Source: Myrmaecium sp. VS I D KN 1 (lineage: Eukaryota; Ascomycota; Dothideomycetes; Valsariales; Valsariaceae). From it: a DNA stretch of 64,000 nucleotides. This document shows positions 41,345-52,389 of this stretch, piece by piece (position 1 is the stretch's first letter; every line of letters starts with the position of its first letter). Location of the stretch: positions 186,001 through 250,000 of the forward strand of contig JADQAV010000028.1 in the NCBI GenBank assembly GCA_019775845.1, given 5' to 3'. The position numbers were made by a program, and so were the translations under genes. The notes under the pieces were generated by a model, which made no database searches, was not told where the DNA came from, and was given only the letters and a program-made list of their open reading frames with translations.

Positions 41345-44002
41345 GGTGACGGTGTGTGTGTATGTGTGGTGATGAGTACTTGGGTGTTGCTCTTGTTTCC
41401 TGAGGATGTTGTCGTTTGCGAGTCGTCGGAGAAGGTGGATTAGTTTGAGAGGAGGCGGTTATTGAAGGTGGTGAATTGGCTTGGTGGGTTGTTGCAGGGG
41501 AAAGTGAGGTGCGTGAAGCGCTAAATGGAGGGGTAATTTCACAGAGAGACAAAGAGAGAGTAGCAGATCACTTGGCGAAAGCAGAGATGACAGGAGTAGT
41601 TGAAGAGGAGTCGGTGTTTGATTGCACGGCAGGGCCCCGTCGATTTGATACTTGTAATCCGCCTGTCCCGACGGCAACGCGAAGAGATTTTGCGTTGGCG
41701 AAAGCCAAAACTGGCCTCATCCGACAGGCCAAGGCCGCCAGGTCGACAGAGGGCAGAAGATCGGACGAGGGGTAGATGACATCAGCTGTGGATACCTCAG
41801 GCGGTCGGAGCGGGGGGGAACAGACGAGAGGGGAGGGGCAGGCGAAGGCGGTGGGCAAAGGCGAGGACTGGCAGTGGTCAACCAATGATAGAAGTGGACC
41901 GGCAGTGGACAGGCAGAGTGGATAGGCGGAGTGGAGAGGCAGTAAGGGTGCCTCAGGTAACGTAGGTGGAGTGGCACCGCAGAGGGACCGCACTAGGCCC
42001 GACCGTGCAGGCGGTGGCAGAAAGGTAGACGGCCCTATCTCGGCAACGGCCCCGCCGACGACGTCAGGCTGCTGCCGACCGAGAGAAAGAAAGAGAGAGT
42101 TGCGAGGCGTACGAGGTGGAGGTAGGGAAGGAGGGGCGTCCCGGTTAGCATCGTACCGAGCGAATAGGTAACAGCGTGTGCCTGTCCATTGGTGTCGTAG
42201 TTAGGTATATGTATGTGAAAAGTCAGGCATGCTATAAGGCAACGTGGAAGGGTGCTCGTAGATGGGATGCCCGCAAGATAGAAGGGATGATGGAAGCGGG
42301 TGGCGTCCCCGGAGGACAAGGAAGATACTCCGCCCCATGTTCCATCTCGTACCTTGGAAAGGACTTCCACCGAACACCTTCAGGAAGACGAAACGGTGGC
42401 GAATAAAGGGCGACGACAACGAAATCTCAGAACAGCGAATAACGTGGTGAGAAATTTCGTATTTCGCTGAATTATTGTCTCGGTAACATCCCCGAGGCCA
42501 TTTCCTCCCGAGCGGTCACCTTGTTGCTGGGTAAGGTACCTGAAAGACGTTTATTCGGTTTTCGCGAAGTTATTCCCATGCGTAAATTACGTAGTTGCCC
42601 GTATTCACATGCCTGCTACATAGTACTTCAAGAATGTAGGTATCCTGCTACCTTATCAACCCTACCAGGACCGCCCTGCCCTGCCGATTTACACATACAC
42701 ACCAATTGGAAATTCGTCCGTCGGAAGTTGCAGGGGAGCTGGAGGAGAGGAGAGCAACCGCCCGCCCAAGCCAAGCAACGCCTGAGGAAAACACTGGAGA
42801 ACGTGATGCCCACAGCGGAGCCTTGCGCCCAGGCACTAAGCCCTGAGAAAGCGGCAGGTGCATTGCCCGACGCTGGTCGTTGCAAGGGGAAAGGGCTGTG
42901 GCAGGAAAAGGGTTGCATGTCGCATGTTGCCCTGCAGAGTGATTGAAGGGTACTATGTAGGGACTTGCAGTGGCCGCAGTGCAGAGTGCAGTGCGGCTTG
43001 CTCGGTTTTGTCGTGCCTGCAGGCGATCAGTTAAGCCTTGATAAGTGCGTGCGTGCGTGCGAGCGAGGGTGTGATGGTGCATTCAGGCAACATCCTCAGG
43101 ACTCACATGTATTGTACTACATGCCTGCCTACATACCTACATATCTACTACCTACCTACTGCTGCATACCCAACCCGTCTCCGCTTCGATCACCACCTTT
43201 GGAACATGGGTGGTGGTGGTCAGTATGTAGTGATCAGTGTGCAAAGAGGTCAAGGTGGCGGACGTTCGGGTGCGTGCGGCCGGTGATTGGCGGGGGAGAA
43301 AGCGTGTGGACGAGGCAAGGTTGGCTCCGCTTTTATTTTTTTCCTCTGGTGCTTCTTATCTGGCCTAATTCGCGTCTCTGCGGTTGGCGGCCGAGGATGT
43401 GGAAGGGGGGCCCCTAACCTTTAGGCACAGACAACCCGAAGCCCGAAAAGCTGGGAAGGAAAAAGGTGCGGAAAGCCTCCTGCTGCGCCAAAACTGAAAA
43501 GAGAAGAAAAGGAGGGTCCAAAGGCAAAAGCGCCCCGGTAGTGGCCCGGTCGGCGCGCGCGGACTGACGGTGAGCCGCGAGGAGGAGAGGGCGATGACGA
43601 TGATGTATTGCTGTGGAGCTCTCCCACCCTCCCAGCGTTTCACTCCGGAAAAGAACGGGAAGGTCTAGGCTGCGTGTTCACTCCGGCTCCAAACTCTGAG
43701 AGATGATGGCGGGATGACCGTATCTGGGTCCGGTCAATATAAGTGCTTCCCACCGCCCTCCCTTCTCTCGAACCTTCTCCATTTTATTCCCTCTTGCCTC
43801 CTTCCTCTTCCCCTCCCTCACTTCTCACAGGGCACTCCATCCCATCCCACCCCATCTCCGCTCACCTGCTTCCGTCGATCTTCTTGAGAGCTCACCACCG
43901 ATCAACCAGCTCCCTTCCTAGCTCACTCCATCTTCACCACCATCATCATCCGTCAATTGCTATCCCGACAGCCACTACTCTCCTTCAGCAATACCAATCA
44001 CC
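41345..44002. promoter_or_regulatory. Long divergent promoter region, aldo-keto reductase and HAD gene
   Basis: About 2.66 kb with no supported gene. AGGGG (STRE-type) at 41529-41533, more AGGGG copies near 41829, and a CCAAT box at 41882-41886 lie on the reductase side. On the HAD side a TATA-like AATATAAG at about 43737 is followed by a long pyrimidine-rich leader. GTGCGTGCGTGCGAGCGAG at about 43046 is a short simple repeat. Confidence 0.45.
43745..43990 (+). promoter_or_regulatory. CT-rich core promoter and leader of the HAD gene
   Basis: Almost 250 bases of pyrimidine-rich sequence (TCCTCTTCCCCTCCC type) lead to the ATG at 44003. Such CT stretches are typical of strongly expressed genes in filamentous ascomycetes, which fits the codon bias of this gene. 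Confidence 0.6.
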
Positions 44003-45472
44003 ATGTCTTCTTTGAACCCCGAGGAACAGCGTGCTAAGCAGGAGCTCCGGGAGCTCCAGCAGCAGCAGCAGGCCCAGGAGGGCCACAGGGCCAGCCTTGC
44101 CATTCCCGTCGTGGATGGCGATGAGGACGACACCGTCGAGGAAGTTCCTGCCACCAGGTCGCACATCTCCGATGCGTCCGCCTACATGCACAACCTCAGC
44201 CTGACCCCCTCCATGAAGCAGAGGAGAGGGTCCAGGAACTCCTTCGGAGCAGCTCTCCCCATCCCCCGCTCCAAGAGAAAGTCGAGGCTCTCTTCCGTCC
44301 ACTACCCCAGCGAGGATGGCAAGAGGCCTGGAATGCCTCCCATCCAGCCTTCCCGGGACATCCTCGCTGCTCAGGTCCAGGATCTCGCTACCGGCAAGAC
44401 CAAGTCCGCCAAGAACATGGCCTTCGTCTTCGACATTGACGGTGTCCTCGTTCACGGTGACCGTCTCATCCCCGAGGGTCGGCGTGCCCTGGAGATCTTG
44501 AACGGAGACAACGAGCTTGGCATCAAGATCCCCCACATCTTCCTGACCAACGGTTCCGGTAAGCCTGAGGCCGACCGTTGCAAGCAGCTCTCCGAGATCC
44601 TCCACACCGAGATTTCCACCGACCAGTTCATCCAGTCTCACACTCCCATGCGCGCTCTGGCCGAGTACTACAAGACCGTTCTGGTTGTCGGTGGTGAGGG
44701 CTACCGCTGCCGCGATGTTGCCGAGCAGTACGGCTTCGAGGACGTCGTCGTTCCTAACGACATCGTCGCTTGGGATCCCACTATTGCTCCTTACCGTGTC
44801 TTCACCGAGGAGGAGCGCAAGAGCTCCCGCCCCCGCGACTTCTCCAAGACTAACATCGAGGCGATCTTGGTCTTCTCCGACTCCCGCGACTACGCTACCG
44901 ACATGCAGATCATCATGGATCTGTTGAGGTCCGAGAACGGCCGTCTTACCACCTTGGCTAAGGACCCCGTTTCTCAGCGCATTCCCATCTACTTCTCCCA
45001 GGGTGACTTGCTCTGCCCGACTGAGCACTGGTACCCTCGTATGTCCCAGGGTGCCTTCCGTATTGGTCTCGAAGCCATGTACCGCGCCTTGACCGGTGTC
45101 GACCTGGAGCGTGTTGTGTACGGTAAGCCCGAAATGGCGACCTACAAGTACGCCGACGAGGTCATCGCCAGCTGGATGGAGCAGATCCACGGCGAGCCCG
45201 TCCTGCCCGAGAACATCTACATGGTCGGTGACAACCCGGCCTCCGACATTGTCGGCGGCAACAACTACGGGTGGAACACCTGCCTGGTCCGCACCGGTGT
45301 CTTCCAGGGCGGCGACAACGACCCGGAGAACCCGGCCTCCTTCGGCGTCTTCGCCAACGTCCTCGAGGCCGTCAAGGCCGCCATCAAGAAGGAGCTTGGC
45401 CAGGAGTTTAAGTTCGAGTTCGACACCAGCATCAACCCTGTCAAGCTCGCTTCCGCGAGCGCCATCGAGTAA
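44003..45472 (+). CDS. HAD-superfamily hydrolase of the CECR5/HDHD5 type
   Basis: Single-exon gene, 489 aa, ATG in CACCATGTCT context. Residues 1-130 are Gln/Ser/Arg-rich and disordered (short Gln run, SRNSFGAALPIPRSKRKSRL). The HAD core starts with motif I FVFDIDGVLVHGD (nucleophile Asp at about 144, acid Asp two residues on), motif II FLTNGSG at about 180, motif III Lys in VYGKPEMATYKYA at about 375, and motif IV MVGDNPASDIVGGNNYGW at about 408-425. This is the class IIA cap arrangement of the eukaryotic CECR5 family (yeast YKR070W), usually linked to mitochondria, with substrate unknown. No clear presequence is seen here. Codons end strongly in C, more so than in neighbours, suggesting high expression; this also leaves a long artefactual open frame on the other strand. 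Confidence 0.9.
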   Translation: MSSLNPEEQRAKQELRELQQQQQAQEGHRASLAIPVVDGDEDDTVEEVPATRSHISDASAYMHNLSLTPSMKQRRGSRNSFGAALPIPRSKRKSRLSSVHYPSEDGKRPGMPPIQPSRDILAAQVQDLATGKTKSAKNMAFVFDIDGVLVHGDRLIPEGRRALEILNGDNELGIKIPHIFLTNGSGKPEADRCKQLSEILHTEISTDQFIQSHTPMRALAEYYKTVLVVGGEGYRCRDVAEQYGFEDVVVPNDIVAWDPTIAPYRVFTEEERKSSRPRDFSKTNIEAILVFSDSRDYATDMQIIMDLLRSENGRLTTLAKDPVSQRIPIYFSQGDLLCPTEHWYPRMSQGAFRIGLEAMYRALTGVDLERVVYGKPEMATYKYADEVIASWMEQIHGEPVLPENIYMVGDNPASDIVGGNNYGWNTCLVRTGVFQGGDNDPENPASFGVFANVLEAVKAAIKKELGQEFKFEFDTSINPVKLASASAIE

Positions 45473-47170
45473 AGTGAGCTTACGTCATGCCTTCTGCTCA
45501 GGCACACACCTCTTCCGGCTGGGCACCGTTTCACAACATCTTCGCTTCTTGGATGACCATCCATCATTTTTCGGATTTTTGTCACGAATTTGATTATTCG
45601 GGGACACGCACGATTGAACGTCAAGGTTTCTTGGAGAAAAGACACCGCTTTATCACCACCGCTCTTGCATGACCAAGCCGCGCTGGGCTGGATAAGCGGC
45701 AGAGAAGAAGAGGAAAAAAAGAGAGCATCGCTGGGCGTTGGTTTTCTCTTCGCTTTTCGTCTTCGCCTTTTTGTTTGCGTAGAAGCCATGAAACGAAATG
45801 ATGGTGAATGTCGTTCTCGTTTTCTTTCGGCTCTCATGTCTTGTTTCCTTTTTTTTTGTCCAGCTCCTTGATTATCATAGATACCAATTAGAGGACGGTA
45901 GCATATACCGAACCACGGAGAAGTTGAACCAAAGCTATCATTATCTCGCTCGCCCTTTCATGTAATTCGTGACTTCTATATCTGCGCATTGCAGCGCTTT
46001 GCTGTCTCTTCCCCCTTTCCTGTCTTGCTACACATCCACCCGCGAGCCCCGTACCTTCTGCATCGAAGTTGCATGATGTCATCGCCGACGGTCCTTGCAC
46101 GTCCCAATCCATCCACTCATCCATCCATCCTCTCGATCGCTTCTCGGATCGATCTACTACTCATCCCATCCGACCAGCCATTCCTATCCGTGTCTCACTC
46201 TCTATCTCCGCTAGCCGTCACCGTGGTTAGACGGTTCGCTTCGCTTTTCTTTGCTTTGCTATAGTGCCGGCTGCTATGGATATATCACATACATATACTT
46301 ATACATGTATATCCAGCCATCCACACCAATATCGTCAGTGTTGAAATGTCTTCATCCCTGCCTCGTCCTTTCTGGTGCGTGCTGCTCTGCTTTAGGTTAC
46401 GCTGCTTTGCGCTGGTCTGGTCGAGATGGTGGTCTGCGCTGGTGTGCTCTGCTCGATGCTGCTTCTGTATACGCGGCTCTGCCATACTCTAGACTGCTCT
46501 ACGCTGCTATTTTGACGCTTCGCTGCTCTGTTCTGCTTAAAAGAGGTACGTGATATCTGCCTTTTTCATTGTATGCCGCTTCCATGCATGACGTCCTCCT
46601 TTTGATGACGACTGCACGGAACGGGGTTTGGGACGGGGATTATGGTTATGGGGTTTGGGTTGCTCGTGCGTTTGTTGCTCGTCCGTGAGAGATCGATCCA
46701 GTTTCCGTCTCGATGGGGTATATAATACGGGAGGATGAAGGGAAATGAATTCGATGGGATGGGATGTGGGCTTATGGTCATTCAGGACAAGAGAGATGCA
46801 AATGCAGGTAATATAGTCGCGTATTGATCCTATGTACGCGATGGTGTCGTCGTGGACGCTCTGCTCTCCACTTCGTTCAGTCGAAGGGGTGAAAGAAAGA
46901 AAAAAAAGGTGAAAAAAAAGGAAAACTCCAGCCTCCCATGTCGATCATCTTCAGAAGAGAGGGGAATTCAACCGTCGAGCCCGAGAACGCCTTGAGAGAA
47001 AGAAAAAGAAAAAGGAAAAGAAAAACGCCGTGCGCTTGCCCAGAAAACCATCCTTATCCCACGTCGGTGAACCCGCAGGAGGGAGCGGTCTCAGACCAGG
47101 CTCTCCGCGTTGGAAATCTGCCATCGGGTATCATGCTTCAATCTGCAAACCTCTCTTACCTCGCCTACGC
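45473..47170. other. Convergent intergenic region with simple and degenerate repeats
   Basis: About 1.7 kb without a supported gene. It contains a CCAT array at about 46107-46130, a degenerate GCTGCTCTGC-like repeat at about 46376-46535, and purine-rich runs at 46885-47030. It should hold both 3'UTRs. Confidence 0.55.
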
Positions 47171-48544
47171 TCAAGTCTGCACGCCCAACCAATCCAACGC
47201 GTTAAGATCGACCAAGCCATTCTGGTCCGGCTCCGTGAGCGTATCGGCGGCGGCCTTGTGTCGGCGCCGCCCCTCCTTCTGCTGCTGCTGCCGCCGTTCG
47301 ATGACGCCGAGCTCGGTGGCGAAGGTCTCCTCCATCATCTGGAGGAGGACGAGGGCCTGCTGCAGCCGGCCGTCACGGATGACCTGCTTCATGGTGGCCA
47401 GGCCGAGGTTCATCGACGCGAGGCGGAAGCGTTCGACCTTGGAGCTGCGCTTGCCCGCGTACCGCTGCGTCAGCCGTTGGACCTGCGCCAGATGGTCGTC
47501 GGCAAGGAAGAGCCGGAGGGCGGGCTCGACGGAGGGGGTGGTGGGGTGGAAGAGAGCGAGGTGGGCCTGGATGATGGCGGAGTACTGGGAGTAGGTCGTC
47601 GCCTTGTCCATGAACGCGGTGTAAAGGGCGGGTTCGATGGTGGCGTGCCTGGTGGCGTGCCTGGTGGCGTCCGGGGCGCGCCTGGAGGCCGGGCAGAGGT
47701 ACTCCATCAGCGTGTGTTCGGCGAGGATGTAGTCGGAGGTGAAGAGGTTGTCGGGCTTTTGGACGTCGACGGAGTAGAGGAAGGTTGCGAGGGCGGCGTT
47801 GATGCCGTCGGTGCTGAGCACGTGCGACACGGCGCTGCCGATGACGACCGCTTTCCAGCGGTGGATGAAGCGGGGGCTGAGGTTGGTGAGTTCGCCGAGC
47901 TCCTCGTTGTTCGCCGTAATCCAGGGCCAGATGACGTCGAGGTTCTGCTCGGTTACGAGGATAGGAACCAGTTCTTGGGTGAAGGACAGCTCCTGGATGA
48001 ATTCCGGGGACATGAGGAGGTTGTTAAGACCCATCCAGTGAACGATATGAGTACCGATCTTGGACTGGGCCGTGATCTCAGCCGGGTTCTTCTGCAGCAT
48101 CTGGACGCACATGCACGCTTTCGAGAACGTTGCCGTGCCCTTGGCCATCTGTTGCTGGAACCATTCGTACGGCTTCTCGAGGATGTCTCGCGCATCGCTT
48201 GCGTTGACGGCGGGATCGCTGTTCCTCCTGGTCCAGGCGATTGGTTTGTGGTTCGGCTTCACCGCGAAAAGGGGGTTCGTCAGGATGGTCTCGATGTGCT
48301 TCGCGGCAGCCGCATACGATGACGGCTTCTGTGGCGCCTTCGAAAGCTGTGACTGCACCGCCGAGAGAGGTTCAGGCTTGGCTGGTTGTGAAGCATGGAG
48401 ACCGAGGAATTCGGCATCGAGCTGCCGCCGGAACGAGGTGGTCAGGAGGGAGTACAGTTGCTGCTCCTCGCGAGGTGTAATAGGGATCTTGGAGTGGATC
48501 TTGGAGGTGAGGAGCTGGATAGCTCGTTGCGCTGGGTTGGCCAT
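47171..48544 (-). CDS. Alpha-helical protein of unknown function
   Basis: Minus-strand single-exon gene, 457 aa from ATG 48544 (MANPAQRAIQLLTSKIHSKI). No named family recognised. It is mostly helical throughout, for example PITPREEQQLYSLLTTSFRRQL at about 20, DARDILEKPYEWFQQQMAKG at about 115, FLYSVDVQKPDNLF at about 255 and QQALVLLQMMEETFATELGV near 405, which recalls PPR/TPR-type solenoids of mitochondrial translation factors. The N-terminus is weakly amphipathic without being a clear presequence. An ATRHATRHAT stretch at about 300 is coded by a perfect tandem of GTGGCGTGCCTG units (47640-47665), a recent small in-frame duplication. A Gln/Lys/Arg-rich segment precedes the C-terminus. Upstream exons cannot be excluded. 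Confidence 0.7.
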   Translation of the reverse strand: MANPAQRAIQLLTSKIHSKIPITPREEQQLYSLLTTSFRRQLDAEFLGLHASQPAKPEPLSAVQSQLSKAPQKPSSYAAAAKHIETILTNPLFAVKPNHKPIAWTRRNSDPAVNASDARDILEKPYEWFQQQMAKGTATFSKACMCVQMLQKNPAEITAQSKIGTHIVHWMGLNNLLMSPEFIQELSFTQELVPILVTEQNLDVIWPWITANNEELGELTNLSPRFIHRWKAVVIGSAVSHVLSTDGINAALATFLYSVDVQKPDNLFTSDYILAEHTLMEYLCPASRRAPDATRHATRHATIEPALYTAFMDKATTYSQYSAIIQAHLALFHPTTPSVEPALRLFLADDHLAQVQRLTQRYAGKRSSKVERFRLASMNLGLATMKQVIRDGRLQQALVLLQMMEETFATELGVIERRQQQQKEGRRRHKAAADTLTEPDQNGLVDLNALDWLGVQT

Positions 48545-49455
48545 GATCAGCGCGAGCCGTCGCAGGTCCACACGACGTCCTTCGAGGTTGTATGGGATGT
48601 GTATGAAAGGCGGAGTCAGGCTGGCGGGGTGTCGTCCGGAGCTAGCTGAGATTGTGACACGCTTGTGGATGTATCGGATGCACGCTCGGTGCTCTTGCGC
48701 GATTGAAGCTAGTGGCGTGGTAATGGTGAGAGGAGCCTGAAGAGGGACGGTGAGGTCGATGATGGGGAAGATCGACGGGGTGTGACGGATTGTGGGATGA
48801 AAATTACGTACGAATTGGTGCTGAGCTGCTTACATGATGAGTATAATACCAACGTGAGACTGTACAATAGAGTACTACTTATATTGCGGCTCAATAACGA
48901 CAATATAGGATGAAAAGGACGACTCTTGTTATTGTTTTCTTCATGAAAAGAGATAGCAGAGACTCGATCTCCCCGTGTAGAAGCGTTATTGGCTGCCCCT
49001 CTGTCCTCGCTGTACCAATAAGGTGCGCCCGGCAGGTCATGAATACTTACCTAACTCATGCTAAATGCCTATAAAGCGTCCCGCAGCACCAACACTGCCA
49101 GGCCGCGTAACAAAAATCGCCGGTCTGGGCTTGGCGTCGGCCAGCTTCGCGCTTCTCGACTGGAGTTTTGGACGTCTCGCACCTCAACCTGCCTCCCGCT
49201 TTTTCCTATCCATCAATGAACCTCACATGAACTTCATCTCATAGCGACCGCTTACACACTCCACTACATCCTTGATCGGAACATCGCCATTTCCGGCTGT
49301 TCGGTCGCAGTCTCCTGCTAGAGTTTGCTCGCTTCTGCACTGATTCCTTTACACTCCGTCATTCTGTCACCGACAGGAAGACCAAGCTTTCGCGAGCTCC
49401 ACCCGACACACACATTGTCCTTTTCCAGGACAGATCCATTAACCAGATCTCCGCC
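48545..49455. promoter_or_regulatory. Divergent promoter with back-to-back CCAAT boxes
   Basis: About 910 bases between the minus-strand gene and DEF1. ATTGG at 48988-48992 and CCAAT at 49015-49019 sit 22 bases apart inside an inverted repeat (TTATTGG...CCAATAA), suitable for the fungal Hap/CBF complex acting in both directions. The DEF1 leader is long and pyrimidine-mixed. Confidence 0.5.
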
Positions 49456-52389
49456 ATGTCTGAAGTGCTATCTAGACCAGCGGCCTCGCGGGGCCGCAGC
49501 ACAACTCGAGGTGGACGAGGCGCACATGCTTCACGGCCGAGGAATTCCAAGTCCAATGGTGATATCGACACATCTGCAGACCAGGGTGAATTGGGCGAGT
49601 TAAAGAAGCAGTACTCATCCCAATTGTCGACTCTGAAGGAGCTCTTCCCGGACTGGACCGACATGGATCTTGTCGTTGCTCTGCAGGAGACTGATGGCGA
49701 TTTACAGAGTACCATCGAAAGAATCACAGAGGGTACATATCCCATGAGTAACTCGCTAGGTGCCCGTCATCATTAGCTAATGTGTTCAATTACAGGTCAC
49801 GTCTCCCAATTCGCTGAAATCAAGAAGCCTAAGGATCGGGCTCGATCCAAGGTCAAGGACACCGCTCTCGATACTGCTTCGGGTCAAGGACGTGGAACAC
49901 GTCCTCGCGCCGGTCCAGATGCTTCTCGTGGTGCCCGTGGTCGCACTGAACGTGGTCGTGGCGGGTTCCGTGGTGCTCGGGGTGCTGCGCACCCACCTAC
50001 CAATGGTGCTCGAACTGCCAGTGGTGCTACTTCCGTTCCCACAACCGAGTCGACTGCCTGGGAGACGTCCGCCGCAACAACTGATAATGCGGCGAATGCG
50101 GATAAGACAGCTACCGGAGAAGGAGCTCCTGCTGGACAGTGGGGTAGCGTTGTCGCATCCAAGGCAACTCCCGCAACTGCATCCGAGGGTCAGAAGCCTG
50201 CTCTTCTCCCTGATACACCGGCCAAGAAGACGTGGGCTAGCGCATTGTTTTCAAAGCCTAAGCCTGCTCCGGCGCCGGCTCCGAAGCCTGTGGCTCAGCC
50301 GCCTGCACCTGCCTCGCAACCGCCCCCGGCTGAAGAGAAAGCGGCACCCGAGCAGCCAGCAACTGAACCAGTACATGAGGAACCTACTCCCGTGGAGGAG
50401 CCTGCCGGTCACGAAGTGCAAACTCCCACCGATGTGGCGGCCTCAGAAGCCGCCGCAGATGAACCCGTTCCAGAGGCAAAGCCCGCCGAACTCACACAAG
50501 ACAATGTCGAGCATCTCCCTGATTCGTCCGTCCCCGCCCCTACTGGCACCGCTGCCAGCACTGTCGCCAGTTCTCGCGACATCGGAAGCGCTATAGCCAC
50601 TCCGTTACAACCTCCGTCGCAAACCCCTATTGGACGTCCTACCATCGGTGGTTACGCCACTACCGCGCTCAAGGCAACTGGAACGCCACACCGGAGCGCC
50701 AGCTTCCAGAGGAAGATCCTCGAACAGCAAGAGGCCGTGGTCATGCCTGGAAATCATGCTGTAGACAGGGCCGCTGTTCAGTTTGGAAGCATGGACTTGA
50801 ACGGCGAGGCCGATGCCGACTTGGACGTCGATGAAGACCGCGAAGATGCTGAAACCCGTACTCAACCTCCTCAGCACTCGCCCACCGCTCAACCTAGAGC
50901 CTCCCTTCCTCCCGCCCCTAGGCAGCCTTCCGCCCCGGTCGAAGCGCCTATGCAAGAGACGCCTAAGCAAGCCCCAGGCCTACCCCCTCCCTCTCAGCAG
51001 CAACAACCCCTTCCCTCTCAGCAATCCCCCAACCCGTTGGCAGCTCAAGCCATGCAAACCCAAGGCTCTCAAAGCGGTCAGCAGTACGGCCAGTTCGGTC
51101 GTTACGGTCAGGCCGTGCCATCTGAGACCGGCGCTCCCGCCCAGAAGCCCTATGATCCATTCGGTCAACAGGTTCCTCAACTCAGCCAGTTTGAGTCCTA
51201 TGGTGCACAGTCTCAGGCTCCCAGCCAGGCCAACCATGCTTCCCATATGGGTGCTTTCTCCTCCGCCCCTGGTGACTACTCCTCTTACCAGACTTCCGAC
51301 TACCCCCGCTACAGCTATTATGGTAGCGCCTATGGCCAGAACGCGGCCGTCAGCCAGGTCGAAGCCGGCTCTGCTCAGCCAAGGACTGGAAGTGCCTTCG
51401 GCAGTGGTCCTGCTGATACCTTCCCTTCTTCTCAAGCTCAGACAGTAAGTCGTACAGTGCAGTTGTCACGTCTTACAGTCTCTTCCGCTTCAGTGTCGTT
51501 CAACGCATGTCGCTAACGTCAACAGTCTCAAAGCAGGTATGCTGAAACTACAGGCAGTGGTCATACCACCCCTAACCCTGCAATCAGTGGCCCTCTCCAC
51601 ACTGCTCCTCAGACCGCTCAGGCTCAGCATATGCATCAGCCGCATGCACAGGCTGGTCACGGCCAATATCCTCTTCACCACCCCTACTACGCCACGCCTT
51701 ACTACCAGAGTTATATGAGCCAGTATGGCGCCTACGGTCAGGGTGGTTACGGCGCATTTGGAGCTAAGGGCGGCATGTATGGCCAACCCCATCATTACGG
51801 AATGTCTCCTCAAAGCTCCTTTGACCAGCATTCGTCCTCTCCCGGAAACGTTGGTGGATTCGGCCGCGAAAGCGCCGTGGGCGGTGGTTTGAGCGACTTC
51901 GGCAGAACTAGCTCTGGTCAGCCTTCGCAGGCCTCGCAGCACAGTGCTGCCGCTGGTAGCTTCGGCGGAGTTCCGGATGTCTTTGGTCGCTCTCAGGGAG
52001 GCTTTGCTGGTCAGCAGACTTACGGCACGCAGCAGAATACTCAGCAGACCAGCGGGGATGAATTGAAGCCTTTCGGTGATTCCAAGGCGAGCGGTGGCCC
52101 CAGCCCTTCTGCTCTCGCACAGCCTGGCCGTCCTGGTTCCGCTACTCAGAACACTCCTGGCCAAGCTAGTCAGGCTCTTCCTCCTCCACAGTCCCACCAG
52201 CAAGGCTTCGGCGGATACCCCAGCCAGTTTAGTGGCCAAGGAAGCGCCTACGGAGGTCTCGGCGGACTGGGTGGTCACCAGGCTGGACAGAGTCACCAAG
52301 CTGGTGGATATGGTGGCTATGGCGGTTTCGGCGGCCAATATGGAAGCTACGGTCGCGGTGGATGGGGCGGCAACTACGGTGGTCACTGA
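49456..52389 (+). CDS. DEF1: RNA polymerase II degradation factor 1 (CUE domain, Gln/Gly-rich)
   Basis: Three exons: 49456-49732, 49796-51444 and 51526-52389 (929 aa). Introns: GTACAT..ACAG (63 nt, phase 1) and GTAAGT..ACAG (81 nt, phase 0). The N-terminus is Arg/Gly-rich (RGRSTTRGGRGAHASRPRN). The CUE ubiquitin-binding domain is at residues about 54-98 (LSTLKELFPDWTDMDLVVAL ... GDLQSTIERI), cut by intron 1 just after the last helix. Then come an RG-rich patch, Pro/Ala/Glu-rich linkers and a long Gln/Ser/Tyr/Gly-rich tail with YGQFGRYGQ, GGYGGYGGFGGQYGSYGRGG type repeats. In yeast, Def1 recruits Elongin-Cullin ligase to stalled polymerase so that Rpb1 is ubiquitinated and destroyed, and its C-terminal part is removed by the proteasome to allow nuclear entry. 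The tail is prion-like in composition. The length agrees with homologues of Aspergillus type. Confidence 0.9.

Noticed and set aside
40421-41443. 340-aa open frame on the plus strand
   Set aside because: Antisense to the aldo-keto reductase, whose catalytic residues are intact.
43985-45190. 401-aa open frame on the minus strand
   Set aside because: Antisense to the HAD gene. It follows from strong C-ending codon bias; composition is Gly/Val/Leu-rich without domain.
47030-48322. 430-aa open frame on the plus strand
   Set aside because: Antisense to the helical protein gene; Gly/Glu/Val-rich with no motif.
48950-49020. tRNA-like sequence on the minus strand (GGAGATCGAGTCTC near 48965 and a T4 run)
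   Set aside because: Only a partial T-arm; no full-length cloverleaf fits and the CCAAT inverted repeat explains part of the symmetry.
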